Shown: positions 26,380-34,518 of the stretch, piece by piece
Position numbering within the stretch: position 1 is the stretch's first letter
How the letters are laid out: each line of letters starts with the position of its first letter
Source: Candidatus Hodarchaeota archaeon
GTDB lineage: Archaea; Asgardarchaeota; Heimdallarchaeia; Hodarchaeales; Hodarchaeaceae
NCBI GenBank assembly: GCA_016839815.1
Contig: JAEOTM010000033.1
Span: forward strand, 1-56,481
Length of the DNA: 56,481 nucleotides
Direction of reading: 5' to 3'
The notes under the pieces: model-generated
The model's input: the letters and a program-made list of their open reading frames with translations, nothing else
The model's database searches: none
What the model was told of the DNA's origin: nothing
Position numbers and translations under genes: made by a program

Positions 26380-26487
26380 TCAGAGATCCCTCAAAATTGA
26401 AATCAGAATATATTCTTCAATATCGTTAGAATTAGGATTATACTTTTACTAAAAATTGATTCCCATTCCTATTGAAAACTAAAAGAA

Positions 26488-26496
26488 TTTAAATAA
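26488..26496 (+). promoter_or_regulatory. TATA-like box, leaderless start
   Basis: TTTAAATAA is centred 29 bases upstream of the TTG start at 26521, the distance from an archaeal TATA box to the transcription start. With a stop codon seven bases before the TTG and no Shine-Dalgarno, this suggests a leaderless mRNA. Confidence 0.5.
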
Positions 26497-26520
26497 CGTC
26501 AGAGAATTAACTGACTTACT

Positions 26521-27453
26521 TTGTTAGAAACTCTCTTAATTGATCAAGGCGTCTTAAGTACCTCTGAAAGGAGAAAATTGTTATGTATGCCTGATGATAC
26601 TTTTTTTAGGACTCATAAACATAAGCTTTACAGAGAGTTTCTTGGATTTCCACGCTATTCAGTGATTTCACGCAAATACACAGAGGAATTTAACAAAGAG
26701 AATGATTCGACCTGTTCATTAGATTCCCTTTTTATTTGTGATGGGGCAACTGCACAGAATTCTGCACAATTCTTTTTTCCAATAGCAAAAAAGCTAAATC
26801 TATCCATTATCGGGACCAATCTCGATTTCACAGAACTTCCAAAGTTACGTTTTGAATCACAATTAGCAAAAGAAGATTTTGAGCCATTTGCTCCATATTC
26901 GTTACTTACGGATAAAAATACACATCCTACAACCACTCAAGGGCATGATATTGATGCTTGTACAAGTTTTTTGCCTACTTCAAGCAAATTATCAATAGAG
27001 AAGGGTAATGACTATCCAGCAGAACATAAAATCGCTACAGGGGCTATTAAGGATTCTAATGAATTCTTCCCTAGACATTTTAATATCGCTCGCTTAAATA
27101 TTGGTGATTTTGTAGAATATCGCCAAATCTTTACTCGTAATTGGCCTGATATGGACATGAATACACAAGAAGTTAAGAACTTGATTCTTCAAGAGGTAGA
27201 GAAGGTACTTTCAGCATTTAGTGTTGAAATTTTACATATCTCACTCTATAAGCTAGCTCGGTATTATAAATTGAGTGAGAAAACGAATAAATCCGTTGTA
27301 GAGCTCACAGATGAGATGAAACACTCTTGGAACTATACAGAATCTCTCTTAGTTCATAATCCAACACGTAGAATATGGGAGGAAGAACCCATTCATGCGT
27401 TGCAACACTTTTTTAACACACCAGGGTATTTAATTTTATTTAATCCATACTGA
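26521..27453 (+). CDS. Hypothetical protein
   Basis: A 310-residue soluble protein with no family I recognise. It begins at TTG 26521, the first possible start after an in-frame stop at 26512-26514. The N-terminal third is basic and aromatic (FFRTHKHKLYREFLGFPRYS), the middle (120-190) is polar and low in structure, and the C-terminal part is helical (LILQEVEKVLSAFSVEIL, RIWEEEPIHALQHFF). Six cysteines are scattered and do not form a zinc-site pattern. Codon use resembles the neighbours. No membrane segments. Confidence 0.65.
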   Translation: MLETLLIDQGVLSTSERRKLLCMPDDTFFRTHKHKLYREFLGFPRYSVISRKYTEEFNKENDSTCSLDSLFICDGATAQNSAQFFFPIAKKLNLSIIGTNLDFTELPKLRFESQLAKEDFEPFAPYSLLTDKNTHPTTTQGHDIDACTSFLPTSSKLSIEKGNDYPAEHKIATGAIKDSNEFFPRHFNIARLNIGDFVEYRQIFTRNWPDMDMNTQEVKNLILQEVEKVLSAFSVEILHISLYKLARYYKLSEKTNKSVVELTDEMKHSWNYTESLLVHNPTRRIWEEEPIHALQHFFNTPGYLILFNPY

Positions 27454-27578
27454 TGGTGAATTGGTAGTTTTTTTATCAGACTTCATCATTTCTTTCACAA
27501 CAGATATTAGATCAATCATTGGTAAGTAATATATCTAAAAAATGAAAATATACTACTGTTAGAGAGGTGGAACTAAAG

Positions 27579-28094
27579 ATGGAAGTTGAACCCCTTAAGA
27601 TGGAAGAGATAATTCCGACTATTGAACGAGTGAAAAATACCATTGTATCAATGGAAAATAATCTAAGTAAGGCCCAAAAGGAATTAGAGGAGAAAGAAAG
27701 TGCCCTGAGAGAGCGAGAAGATAAATTAAACCAAGCAAATCTACAAAAACAACAGCTTGAATTTGATTATATCTCACTCGAAACTGAATTTAAAAAAATC
27801 TCAGAGTTATTTAGCGAACTTTCTGGACAACAGGAAACCTCATTAGATATTAAGCAATTACTAGGAATATATATTACTCTATTAGAAAAGGTTTTTACTG
27901 GTAAGCCGCATGCAAAGATTCTTTATCTCTTACACGGTGATAAAGCCGAGATGACTCGTGAAGAGTTAACTAAAACCACTGGTTTTTCTGCAGCAATCGT
28001 TCTTCATTCCCTCCACGAACTTCATCGGGCAGAATTAATTAATTATGATGAAGAGAAAGGAATGGCCAACCTGGTGAATAGAATTTACGAATAA
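27579..28094 (+). CDS. Coiled-coil protein with C-terminal winged helix
   Basis: A 171-residue protein: residues about 10-85 form a long coiled coil (heptads of L/E/K with LSKAQKELEEKESALREREDKL), and residues about 95-170 form a winged-helix domain (KPHAKILYLL, MTREELTKTTGF, AAIVLHSLHELHRAELINYD) like MarR/TrmB-type regulators. ATG 27579 is preferred: it has GAGGTGG eight bases before, and the in-frame GTG at 27567 lies within or just after that site. A dimeric DNA-binding regulator is likely. It precedes the XerA-like gene by 73 bp. Confidence 0.75.
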   Translation: MEVEPLKMEEIIPTIERVKNTIVSMENNLSKAQKELEEKESALREREDKLNQANLQKQQLEFDYISLETEFKKISELFSELSGQQETSLDIKQLLGIYITLLEKVFTGKPHAKILYLLHGDKAEMTREELTKTTGFSAAIVLHSLHELHRAELINYDEEKGMANLVNRIYE

Positions 28095-28136
28095 CGATAG
28101 TATAGCATGAAAACATATTGTGTAGGTAATATCCGC

Positions 28137-28144
28137 TATTATAT
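28137..28144 (+). promoter_or_regulatory. TATA-like box of the recombinase gene
   Basis: TATTATAT is centred 28 bases before the ATG at 28168, where no Shine-Dalgarno is seen; a leaderless transcript is likely. Confidence 0.45.
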
Positions 28145-28167
28145 CGTATGTCGTCAAATAAGCTGCT

Positions 28168-29058
28168 ATGCTAATTGATGATTACCTAGTCTGGTTAGAG
28201 GTCGAAAAGGGCTATTCTCCTAAAACTATTCGAGAATACTCTTATGACCTTCAGATGTTTAATAATTTTAATAATGAACAATCCATCGAACTAAGAACTA
28301 CAACAGACTTACGTAGATTCTTTTTACATCTAAAACGGGAAAAAAAATATTCACCTCGCAGTCTCCATCGAAAGATCTGCTCACTTAAGAGCTTCTACAA
28401 GTTTCTGAAGAAAGAAGCGTATATCTCATCCAATCCAGCAGAGAACATAGAATCGCCAAAAATTCCTAAAAGTCTCCCCAAAACTATTTCTGTTGAAGAG
28501 ACATTACTTCTTTTAAAGACACCTGATAATCTAAGAGATCGTTTGATCCTCTTTCTCCTTTACGGAACTGGAATGCGAGTTTCAGAGCTTAGTAATTTGG
28601 ATCTTGGATGTATTGACATTGATAATCGTATGTTGCGTATTATAGGGGGAAAAGGTAACAAAGATAGATTAATTCCTCTCCCAGATGTCCTTATCCCTAT
28701 TCTAGAAGAGTACATGGTAAAACGACGCACTGATGTTTCATCATCAGCTTTGATCCTAAATCGATCAGGGAAGAGACTAACTTCACGATCGATTCAAAGG
28801 CTTGTAAAGAAGTATAGAGAACAAGCAGATCTGAACGATAAAAAACTAACCCCTCATACACTTAGACATGCATTTGCAACTCACCTACTTGCTAATGCAG
28901 TGGATATACGAGTAATCCAGGAATTACTCGGTCATGCTTCCCTTTCAACAACCCAATTATATACTCACGTCAGCTTAGCCCATTTAAGAAAATCTTATGA
29001 CCTTGGACATCCACTTTCCGAGAGGAATACCGAGAAAGCACCCGTTTTCGATGGGTGA
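28168..29058 (+). CDS. xerA: Tyrosine recombinase, XerA-like
   Basis: A 296-residue tyrosine recombinase with an N-terminal core-binding SAM-like domain (residues 1-90) and the catalytic domain. The active-site set is complete: R137 (G-T-G-M-R-V-S-E-L), K162, H230-x2-R233, H256 and nucleophile Y265. Length and layout match XerC/D and archaeal XerA, which resolves chromosome dimers at a dif site; a phage-type integrase is less likely because no mobile genes surround it. No dif site could be identified with confidence next to the gene. Confidence 0.88.
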   Translation: MLIDDYLVWLEVEKGYSPKTIREYSYDLQMFNNFNNEQSIELRTTTDLRRFFLHLKREKKYSPRSLHRKICSLKSFYKFLKKEAYISSNPAENIESPKIPKSLPKTISVEETLLLLKTPDNLRDRLILFLLYGTGMRVSELSNLDLGCIDIDNRMLRIIGGKGNKDRLIPLPDVLIPILEEYMVKRRTDVSSSALILNRSGKRLTSRSIQRLVKKYREQADLNDKKLTPHTLRHAFATHLLANAVDIRVIQELLGHASLSTTQLYTHVSLAHLRKSYDLGHPLSERNTEKAPVFDG

Positions 29059-29087
29059 GGTATTATATAGCTTTGTACTCTAGAAAG

Positions 29088-29095
29088 ATTAAATA
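29088..29095 (+). promoter_or_regulatory. TATA-like box of the second GNAT gene
   Basis: ATTAAATA is centred about 24 bases before the ATG at 29115. An AGGGG ribosome-binding sequence also lies eight bases before the ATG, so either a very short leader or a leaderless start is possible. Confidence 0.4.
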
Positions 29096-29114
29096 CCAGT
29101 AAGGGGATTATACA

Positions 29115-29909
29115 ATGGTTCGGGATCGACTCCGTCAGCCATTTGGCAGCTCCCAAAAAAATAAACATCAGAAATTCTTTCAAAAATTCGCAGAAGAATC
29201 CCTTTCCCGTACATGTTACATTTATTGGTATCTTTCAAAAAAACCAAAGGATATTGAATATACATACTCTCTGAATCCATTTGACTACATATTTCATTAT
29301 GAGAATAAATATTATCTCTCAAGTGATAGAATCTGGCCACTTAGAAAGAAGATTCGTTGGTTTGATACTAACATCGTTTTAATCTTTCATGACCTATCAT
29401 TATGGACAAGTATCCAGAAACAATTCATTAATCTCCGCTCGCTAGAGACAAATGAAGAAACAGATATTTACAATACATATATTACCTTCCAGCTCTCGAC
29501 TGAAACCTTCAATCCAGGATGGAGAGATCTTGATTTTGTTATTCGTTTTCCCAATAATCTTATTAATGTTCCCAAACGTTATAGACATCTAATGGGGGAA
29601 ATTGCCTATGGTTATCTTAAGGAAAATGAAATTGTCAGTTTCGCTGCAGCACCTCATATTCTCAATAGCGATAGCCATTCATATGCGATTATCAGGGGAA
29701 TTGAGACAAAATTATTAGAACGGAAACAAGGGTATTCACACAAAACACTCACTAAATTATGTAGTGAAATTCTCATAGACAAACAAATCAAGAATATTTA
29801 TCTCTGGGTAGAGGAATCTAATAAGAGTGCGATCCAACTATATAAAAAATTAGGATTTATTGAAGAGTCTAAACTCTATGCCATATATTGTGATTTGAAA
29901 CTGAAATGA
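29115..29909 (+). CDS. GNAT acetyltransferase with N-terminal extension
   Basis: A 264-residue protein. The C-terminal half (about 155-260) is a GNAT domain: acetyl-CoA loop around I-E-T-K-L-L-E-R-K-Q-G-Y-S, then W-V-E-E-S-N-K-S-A-I-Q-L-Y-K-K-L-G-F, the usual motif B. The first 150 residues are rich in aromatic residues and are not recognised; they may be a degenerate second GNAT domain, as in several two-domain GNAT families. The substrate is unknown. ATG start at 29115. Convergent with the saccharopine dehydrogenase gene. Confidence 0.78.
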   Translation: MVRDRLRQPFGSSQKNKHQKFFQKFAEESLSRTCYIYWYLSKKPKDIEYTYSLNPFDYIFHYENKYYLSSDRIWPLRKKIRWFDTNIVLIFHDLSLWTSIQKQFINLRSLETNEETDIYNTYITFQLSTETFNPGWRDLDFVIRFPNNLINVPKRYRHLMGEIAYGYLKENEIVSFAAAPHILNSDSHSYAIIRGIETKLLERKQGYSHKTLTKLCSEILIDKQIKNIYLWVEESNKSAIQLYKKLGFIEESKLYAIYCDLKLK

Positions 29910-29914
29910 TGTAT

Positions 29915-29939
29915 AAAAAAATAAGAAGGAGTGGAAAAA
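29915..29939 (-). terminator. T-tract terminator after saccharopine dehydrogenase gene
   Basis: On the minus strand, just after the stop: T5, CCACTCCTTCTTA, then T6. It lies in the 37-bp gap between converging genes. Confidence 0.4.
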
Positions 29940-29946
29940 TGCAGTT

Positions 29947-31299
29947 TTAGACTTTTTCCAGCTTTTCAATAAAATTTATATTCATTTCTTCTAGTTCTTT
30001 AAGCACTGGTTCATATATCGATTTTTTAACAGGGATTTGTACTCCCCGATCAGTAATTGTCCCATCTAGAATCATTCTTACTCCAATTGCTGCTGGTAGG
30101 CCAACGGTTCGTGACATAGAACTATCACCATGTGGGATTCCATAATCTATCATTGTTGAGGTTATTTTCTCTACACCAGTGTCTAATTTGTACTCAAATT
30201 GATGAACCATTACAAGCATATCTCTTTCGCCCTCAGCATATTGAAGATGTTCTTCAAATTGATAACATAATGCATCCAGTGGTGAAATCTTATTCTTTGG
30301 AAGAGGATCACCTCCTAAAAGGCCCATCCATTCAAATCGTTTGACTATATCATCAGTTTCTTCTAGGTTGAATTTGGCCATCAAATTCATTTTAGGATTC
30401 GACTCTAAAGGTTGATCTAGCAACTGGTTTATCAATTGGCCATAAGTGAAACTAGAAGGGAATTCTTTTTCTTCTAAATCAAGAAAACCTACATCAGCTA
30501 TCTTTTTCATGGTTCTACACCACCCTGGGTTCCGCAGTGTTCCCCTTATCATCGTTTTTGTTTCTGATATCCCGTAAACATCAATATATGGTTCCACAGA
30601 ATTACGATTAGGATAACCTTCTAGCAGTCCAAGTTCTTTTGTATCACCAGGTCCCTTTTCATTTACTGGAAAAGGAAGATAATGGTCAAATAAATCCTCT
30701 CCCGGAATCTCCACAATCTTTCCACCTTTCAAGTATTTTGCAGAGTTGCGTCCAGCTAAGATGACACCCCTAGGAGACCATGATAGTTTATACCCCCATG
30801 GATTATTGTTAGCATCAGGAGCAGGTAATCCTCCAGTATAAGATGTGAATGATAGGATTTTTCCTCCTTTTTCATGGATGCTATCTATAATTTTTTGAGC
30901 AGACATATGATCTATACCTGGATCTACTCCAATTTCATTTAATATTGTGATAGAAGCATTCTGTGCTTCATCATCCAAATTTCTCATCTCTGGACTCACA
31001 TAAGATGTCGTAACCATATGTTTACGATGTTTAATACATGCTTTTGCTACTTTGACGTGAAAAATATACGGTAAAAGACTTACCGCTAAGTCACATTCGT
31101 GAACTAGAGCTTCAAGTTCTGAATCAGTTGCTTGAGTAATATCAAATGCTTTCGCCATTCCATTAGGGTGGTTATCAATGAGTGCTTCAGCCTTTTGTAG
31201 CGTACGACTTGCTACAATGACCTGAAAGCCGTTTTCTAGAAGATACTTTACAGGAGGGCCAGCAACCATTCCCGCACCGAAAATTAGTACTTTTTTCAT
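29947..31299 (-). CDS. Saccharopine dehydrogenase
   Basis: A 450-residue enzyme that oxidises saccharopine to glutamate and 2-aminoadipate semialdehyde. The N-terminal Rossmann fold is clear (VLIFGAGMVAGPPVKYLL), and ILNEIGVDPGIDHMSAQKII and S-Y-T-G-G-L-P-A-P-x-x-N-N-P are typical of the glutamate-forming family. ATG at 31297-31299 (MKKVLIF) is preferred to the GTG at 31308. It lies about 10 bp after the reductase-like gene, in the same order as the domains in the animal and plant bifunctional LKR/SDH protein, so the two probably act in series in lysine breakdown. Confidence 0.88.
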   Translation of the reverse strand: MKKVLIFGAGMVAGPPVKYLLENGFQVIVASRTLQKAEALIDNHPNGMAKAFDITQATDSELEALVHECDLAVSLLPYIFHVKVAKACIKHRKHMVTTSYVSPEMRNLDDEAQNASITILNEIGVDPGIDHMSAQKIIDSIHEKGGKILSFTSYTGGLPAPDANNNPWGYKLSWSPRGVILAGRNSAKYLKGGKIVEIPGEDLFDHYLPFPVNEKGPGDTKELGLLEGYPNRNSVEPYIDVYGISETKTMIRGTLRNPGWCRTMKKIADVGFLDLEEKEFPSSFTYGQLINQLLDQPLESNPKMNLMAKFNLEETDDIVKRFEWMGLLGGDPLPKNKISPLDALCYQFEEHLQYAEGERDMLVMVHQFEYKLDTGVEKITSTMIDYGIPHGDSSMSRTVGLPAAIGVRMILDGTITDRGVQIPVKKSIYEPVLKELEEMNINFIEKLEKV

Positions 31300-31309
31300 A
31301 TTTATCACA

Positions 31310-32647
31310 TTAATTCGAGTTTAATTGGTTTAAAAATTCTTGTAGGTACCTATAAGTTGGGGTGAGTTTCCCTTGATGAGCAATAACCGCATTCTTGATA
31401 ACTGGAGGTAAATCTAGCTCATCAAAAGGTTTAGTATAGTCAGGTTTCGCAATGATAGGAATATAGGGTTTTAGGGTTGTTGAAAAATTCCTTGATGATT
31501 CCTTAGGGAGCTCGCAGGGAAGGTTATCGACGGCCATAATTGCTAATCCGTCACCAGATAGACCTAGATTGGCCTGCTGAGAAAATGGGTTATATATAAA
31601 TACTGGATGATCAGGTTCTGTAGCCATAAGGGTAGGTTCAATACCTCCTTCGATATCACATGATATATCTCCAATAACCTGTAATCTGACCATAATTTTA
31701 GATTGGTACATATCCTTCGCATGTTCTTTCGTAAGAAGACGAGGATACTTTTCACTCCAATATATACCATTCATTAAAATTGATAGGAACTGAATATACT
31801 CCTCAAATACTCCTTCATATTTAGTTGAACCATACTTATAGTAATCTTGTAGTTCAAAGCTTTCTCCCGTTTTGGGCTTAACCATATGCTCTTCTTTGAA
31901 TACAACCTTATAAACGTGATTTGAGGAGAATTCATCTGTTTTGTTTACAAAAAAATCTCTTAATTCCAACGGATCTAGCTCAATTACTGGTAACAAATCT
32001 AAAATTGACTGTGCTCCTCGTGAAACATTACCATATCCAGCAAAACCTACAACCATTGGTACTAGCTCTGGATCTAATCCATTTGTTTTGATTTTCTCCC
32101 CCACATCAGAAATTGCCTGTTTCATCTTTTCAAGGCCATTATATTCATAAGTATGTTTTAAGTCCAGAAAGGGTGTGTCTATTGCTAACTGATCTTTCAC
32201 TCGTTGTCCATACGCCCAGAGAGCTTGGTTCATTCCTGCTAACCCAGCATAATTTCCAAAATATATGAGACGGAATCCCTTTTCATCAACTATCTTTTCA
32301 TAATCAATAAGAGTAGTATTAAGCTCTAACATTCTCTTTAGAAGCGGCATATTATATTTTTGACCTTTAACTGTGTGACTAAAGAAAATATATACTTTTT
32401 CAGATTCTAATACATCAACTGGTATTTCTTTAATTGCAAATATTACTTTTGCTTTGCTTAAATCAGCAGAAACTGTAGCTCCAGCCTCCTCATATTCAGA
32501 ATCTTTGAATGCACGAATTTTTGACGTTTGTACAACAAAACTTAGTTTTTCTGTAGAAATTAGATCCATTACATGGGTAGGAACAACCGGTGTTCTACTT
32601 TCCCATTTATTCTTATCTTCCAACCGTATTCCTAATATATTACCCAT
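31310..32647 (-). CDS. Lysine-ketoglutarate reductase-like protein
   Basis: A 445-residue protein of the alanine dehydrogenase/PNT-like fold that corresponds to the N-terminal half of eukaryotic AASS (lysine-ketoglutarate reductase). Diagnostic parts: the substrate region K-W-E-S-R-T-P-V-V-P near residue 14, FFSHTVKGQKYNMPLL near 90, and the Rossmann part V-G-F-A-G-Y-G-N-V-S-R-G-A near 200. It would condense lysine and 2-oxoglutarate to saccharopine with NAD(P)H. First gene of the pair. Upstream is a 282-bp gap with an operator-like palindrome. Confidence 0.88.
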   Translation of the reverse strand: MGNILGIRLEDKNKWESRTPVVPTHVMDLISTEKLSFVVQTSKIRAFKDSEYEEAGATVSADLSKAKVIFAIKEIPVDVLESEKVYIFFSHTVKGQKYNMPLLKRMLELNTTLIDYEKIVDEKGFRLIYFGNYAGLAGMNQALWAYGQRVKDQLAIDTPFLDLKHTYEYNGLEKMKQAISDVGEKIKTNGLDPELVPMVVGFAGYGNVSRGAQSILDLLPVIELDPLELRDFFVNKTDEFSSNHVYKVVFKEEHMVKPKTGESFELQDYYKYGSTKYEGVFEEYIQFLSILMNGIYWSEKYPRLLTKEHAKDMYQSKIMVRLQVIGDISCDIEGGIEPTLMATEPDHPVFIYNPFSQQANLGLSGDGLAIMAVDNLPCELPKESSRNFSTTLKPYIPIIAKPDYTKPFDELDLPPVIKNAVIAHQGKLTPTYRYLQEFLNQLNSN

Positions 32648-32836
32648 ATCTTTTTCATCCGAATTTGTGATTCTAGATATTGCATCTTAGCGATTATAAG
32701 GATAGCTTCTCAAAATTTTTCAGATAAATACATTTAACAATGAACTAAAGCTGAATCTTGCCCAATTAAGCGTCTAAAAACTGAGATAGTCTTAAAATTT
32801 TTAAAATTATGGTGCAAAAATTCTTCAGACCAATAT

Positions 32837-32853
32837 CTTCAATCATATTGAAG
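32837..32853. promoter_or_regulatory. 17-bp inverted repeat between divergent genes
   Basis: CTTCAAT and ATTGAAG flank a CAT centre, a perfect 7-bp dyad. It lies about 190 bp upstream of the reductase start and 77 bp upstream of the small membrane protein gene, whose promoter region is AT-rich. An operator for one or both genes is possible. Confidence 0.4.
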
Positions 32854-32929
32854 CTTTGATAATAAAAATCTTAATATTTTTCTATTTTAAGGCTCTTAAA
32901 AATTATTATTTGACATAAAAAGTTGGTAG

Positions 32930-33364
32930 ATGCTAATGGCTAAAAAAAATCGTCCAATCTTACTCAGTTTAATTTCCTTACTAGAGATGCTAGTAGGAAT
33001 ACTCATTATACTTACTGGTGGATTCTTTGTTATTCTTTCTTTAGGATTGCTAGGGAACGAATTTGACACGTTGCTTGAAGAAACCTTTGCCGGAGCATTC
33101 GGTATCGTTCTCACCGCACTAGCAGGAGCATTCCTTTTTACAGGTTTTTTGATATTTCTTCTCGGTCATGGATTGTGGAAATTGAATTCTGTTGCTTGGT
33201 TCATATCTACAATACTATATGGATTAGCATTTCTTAATATCCTGTTGAATTATGAATCATATCTCTCTATTATTAAAGCAGGGAGTTATAATGAATTAAT
33301 GACCCCTATTGTAACAGTTTTTTTATTATTCTATTTTCTAAAAATTAGAGATAGATTTAGCTAA
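32930..33364 (+). CDS. Small four-TM membrane protein
   Basis: A 144-residue protein with about four hydrophobic segments (near 12-35, 52-75, 80-100 and 120-138) and a short basic N-terminus (MAKKNRP). The pattern K-R/K-P...L-E-M/F-L-x-G and L-G-H-G-L-W-K-L-N-S-V-A-W resembles small DUF2127-type integral membrane proteins. ATG 32930 and ATG 32936 are both possible starts. Function unknown. Confidence 0.65.
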   Translation: MLMAKKNRPILLSLISLLEMLVGILIILTGGFFVILSLGLLGNEFDTLLEETFAGAFGIVLTALAGAFLFTGFLIFLLGHGLWKLNSVAWFISTILYGLAFLNILLNYESYLSIIKAGSYNELMTPIVTVFLLFYFLKIRDRFS

Positions 33365-33412
33365 GGTAAAAACAGATGGGATACGGTAATATATCAATAG
33401 TATTCTAGGATT

Positions 33413-33444
33413 AAAAAAATTAGAGAAAAAGAAAAAGTGAAAGG
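33413..33444 (-). terminator. T-rich terminator after OB-fold gene
   Basis: On the minus strand: TCCTTTCAC, T5, C, T5, then T7 a few bases on. Starts about 12 bases after the stop codon of the OB-fold gene. Confidence 0.45.
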
Positions 33445-33455
33445 ATGATATACAT

Positions 33456-34136
33456 CTACCAACGTTCTTGTTGATCTTGACGATCAGATCGTCCACGATA
33501 GCCTGAATTATCTCGACCTCGATAGGATCTTCCGCCACCATAGGACCGGCGTTGGCCACCACCACTACGGTCAAATTGTCTTCGTCGGCGTCTTCGATCT
33601 TCATGTTGTTCTTTGGATCGATCGTTTTCTGTGTTGACATCATCGAGTGAGATGACGCCTTCTGTGTCTTCAATTGAGCCCCATTTACCAAGTGCTAGAC
33701 GCATTTGGCTTTGAAATACATTAACATATCCGTTCTTTAGGACAAAGGTGCCTCCTTCAGTCACACGGTCGATAGTTTCATCCCAGAGTGTCAATGTAAT
33801 AGTTCCTGTTTCATCTCCTACCTTTAAATCGGCAAGATTGTGTTCTTCGTTAGTTTTCTTACTGACAATAGTTCTAGATTCGCCTTTTTCAACAACACAA
33901 AATGTTACTTGAAGTTTTCTTTCGAAAGGAGCCAGATCACTGATTTTCATCACATTGAGAGGTTCTTCTGCCTCCTGTGGGCTTTCAGAGGGAGTTTCAG
34001 TCACTTCGGAAGCTTCAGCTTTTTCTGATTCTTCAGCTTTTTCTGATTCTTCAGCTTTTTCTGATTCTTCAGCTTCCTCAGTTTCTTGAGATTCTTCTTC
34101 CTCTTCATTTTCTTGAGATTCTTGATATTCGGTCAT
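33456..34136 (-). CDS. RPA-like single-stranded DNA-binding OB-fold protein with acidic and RG-rich tails
   Basis: A 226-residue protein of three parts. Residues 1-65 are a Glu/Ser/Ala acidic stretch that includes three copies of the hexapeptide EESEKA. Residues about 70-165 are an OB fold of the RPA/SSB type (KISDLAPFERKLQVTFCV, GTITLTLWDETIDRV and KNGYVNVFQSQMRLALG). The last 50 residues are Arg/Gly/Gln-rich with RRSYGGGRSYRGRD-type repeats, likely a flexible nucleic-acid-binding tail. The start is ATG 34136 with GTGAGA just upstream; an in-frame GTG at 34145 is less likely. It probably coats ssDNA or RNA. Confidence 0.85.
   Translation of the reverse strand: MTEYQESQENEEEEESQETEEAEESEKAEESEKAEESEKAEASEVTETPSESPQEAEEPLNVMKISDLAPFERKLQVTFCVVEKGESRTIVSKKTNEEHNLADLKVGDETGTITLTLWDETIDRVTEGGTFVLKNGYVNVFQSQMRLALGKWGSIEDTEGVISLDDVNTENDRSKEQHEDRRRRRRQFDRSGGGQRRSYGGGRSYRGRDNSGYRGRSDRQDQQERW
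34013..34066 (-). repeat. Three 18-bp tandem repeats inside the OB-fold gene
   Basis: Three identical 18-bp units (CTTCAGCTTTTTCTGATT on the plus strand) lie head-to-tail, followed by a partial fourth. They encode EESEKA repeats. Identical DNA in each unit suggests recent expansion by slippage, so copy number may vary between strains. Confidence 0.85.
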
Positions 34137-34518
34137 TTTTCTCACGATAGTTTGATATGGTACACGGAATATTTCTGATGCAAAAAACCGGAAAAAAGCT
34201 TATTCTTTCCCGTAATGCAAAACAGAGGTAAATTCTGTGTTATGTATGCGAAAAAAAACTAAAATATTAAGCTTTTGTTATTTAATGCATAAAACCTTGG
34301 AACACATATTAGAATTGCAGAAATTCACAATTTAAACCTTTTTTTGGTTTAAAAAGCAAATACTACTGTATTAAATAACCATCATAGATGTAAGGCAACC
34401 AAAAACTTATATCTAATCGAGAATAGTAACTTAAACAAAAACTAAACTTCGTAAATGATTCTATGCTAGAAGAAATAAATTTTCAAACTCTTTTTTCAAT
34501 TGGAAAATTGGTATTATA
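34137..34518. other. 382-bp gap between divergent genes
   Basis: An AT-rich region upstream of both the OB-fold gene and the methyltransferase gene. It holds a perfect 8-bp stem-loop (34331-34353), many short A/T runs and an 18-codon ORF at 34463-34519 that ends in TAATG, overlapping the methyltransferase start. No RNA gene is recognised. Confidence 0.5.
34331..34353. other. Perfect 8-bp inverted repeat with T7 loop
   Basis: TTTAAACC, seven T, then GGTTTAAA. The position in the divergent gap suggests an operator or a transcript hairpin; on the plus strand no T tract follows the stem, so it is not a classic terminator. Confidence 0.4.

Noticed and set aside
28095..28167. Possible dif site upstream of the XerA-like gene
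   Set aside because: Only a 5-bp dyad (TAATA/TATTA) is present and it overlaps the TATA-like box; it does not have the two 11-bp arms expected.
28168..29058. Tyrosine recombinase as part of an integrated element
   Set aside because: The neighbours are ordinary archaeal genes with similar composition, and no att-like direct repeats or phage genes were seen; XerA is the simpler reading.
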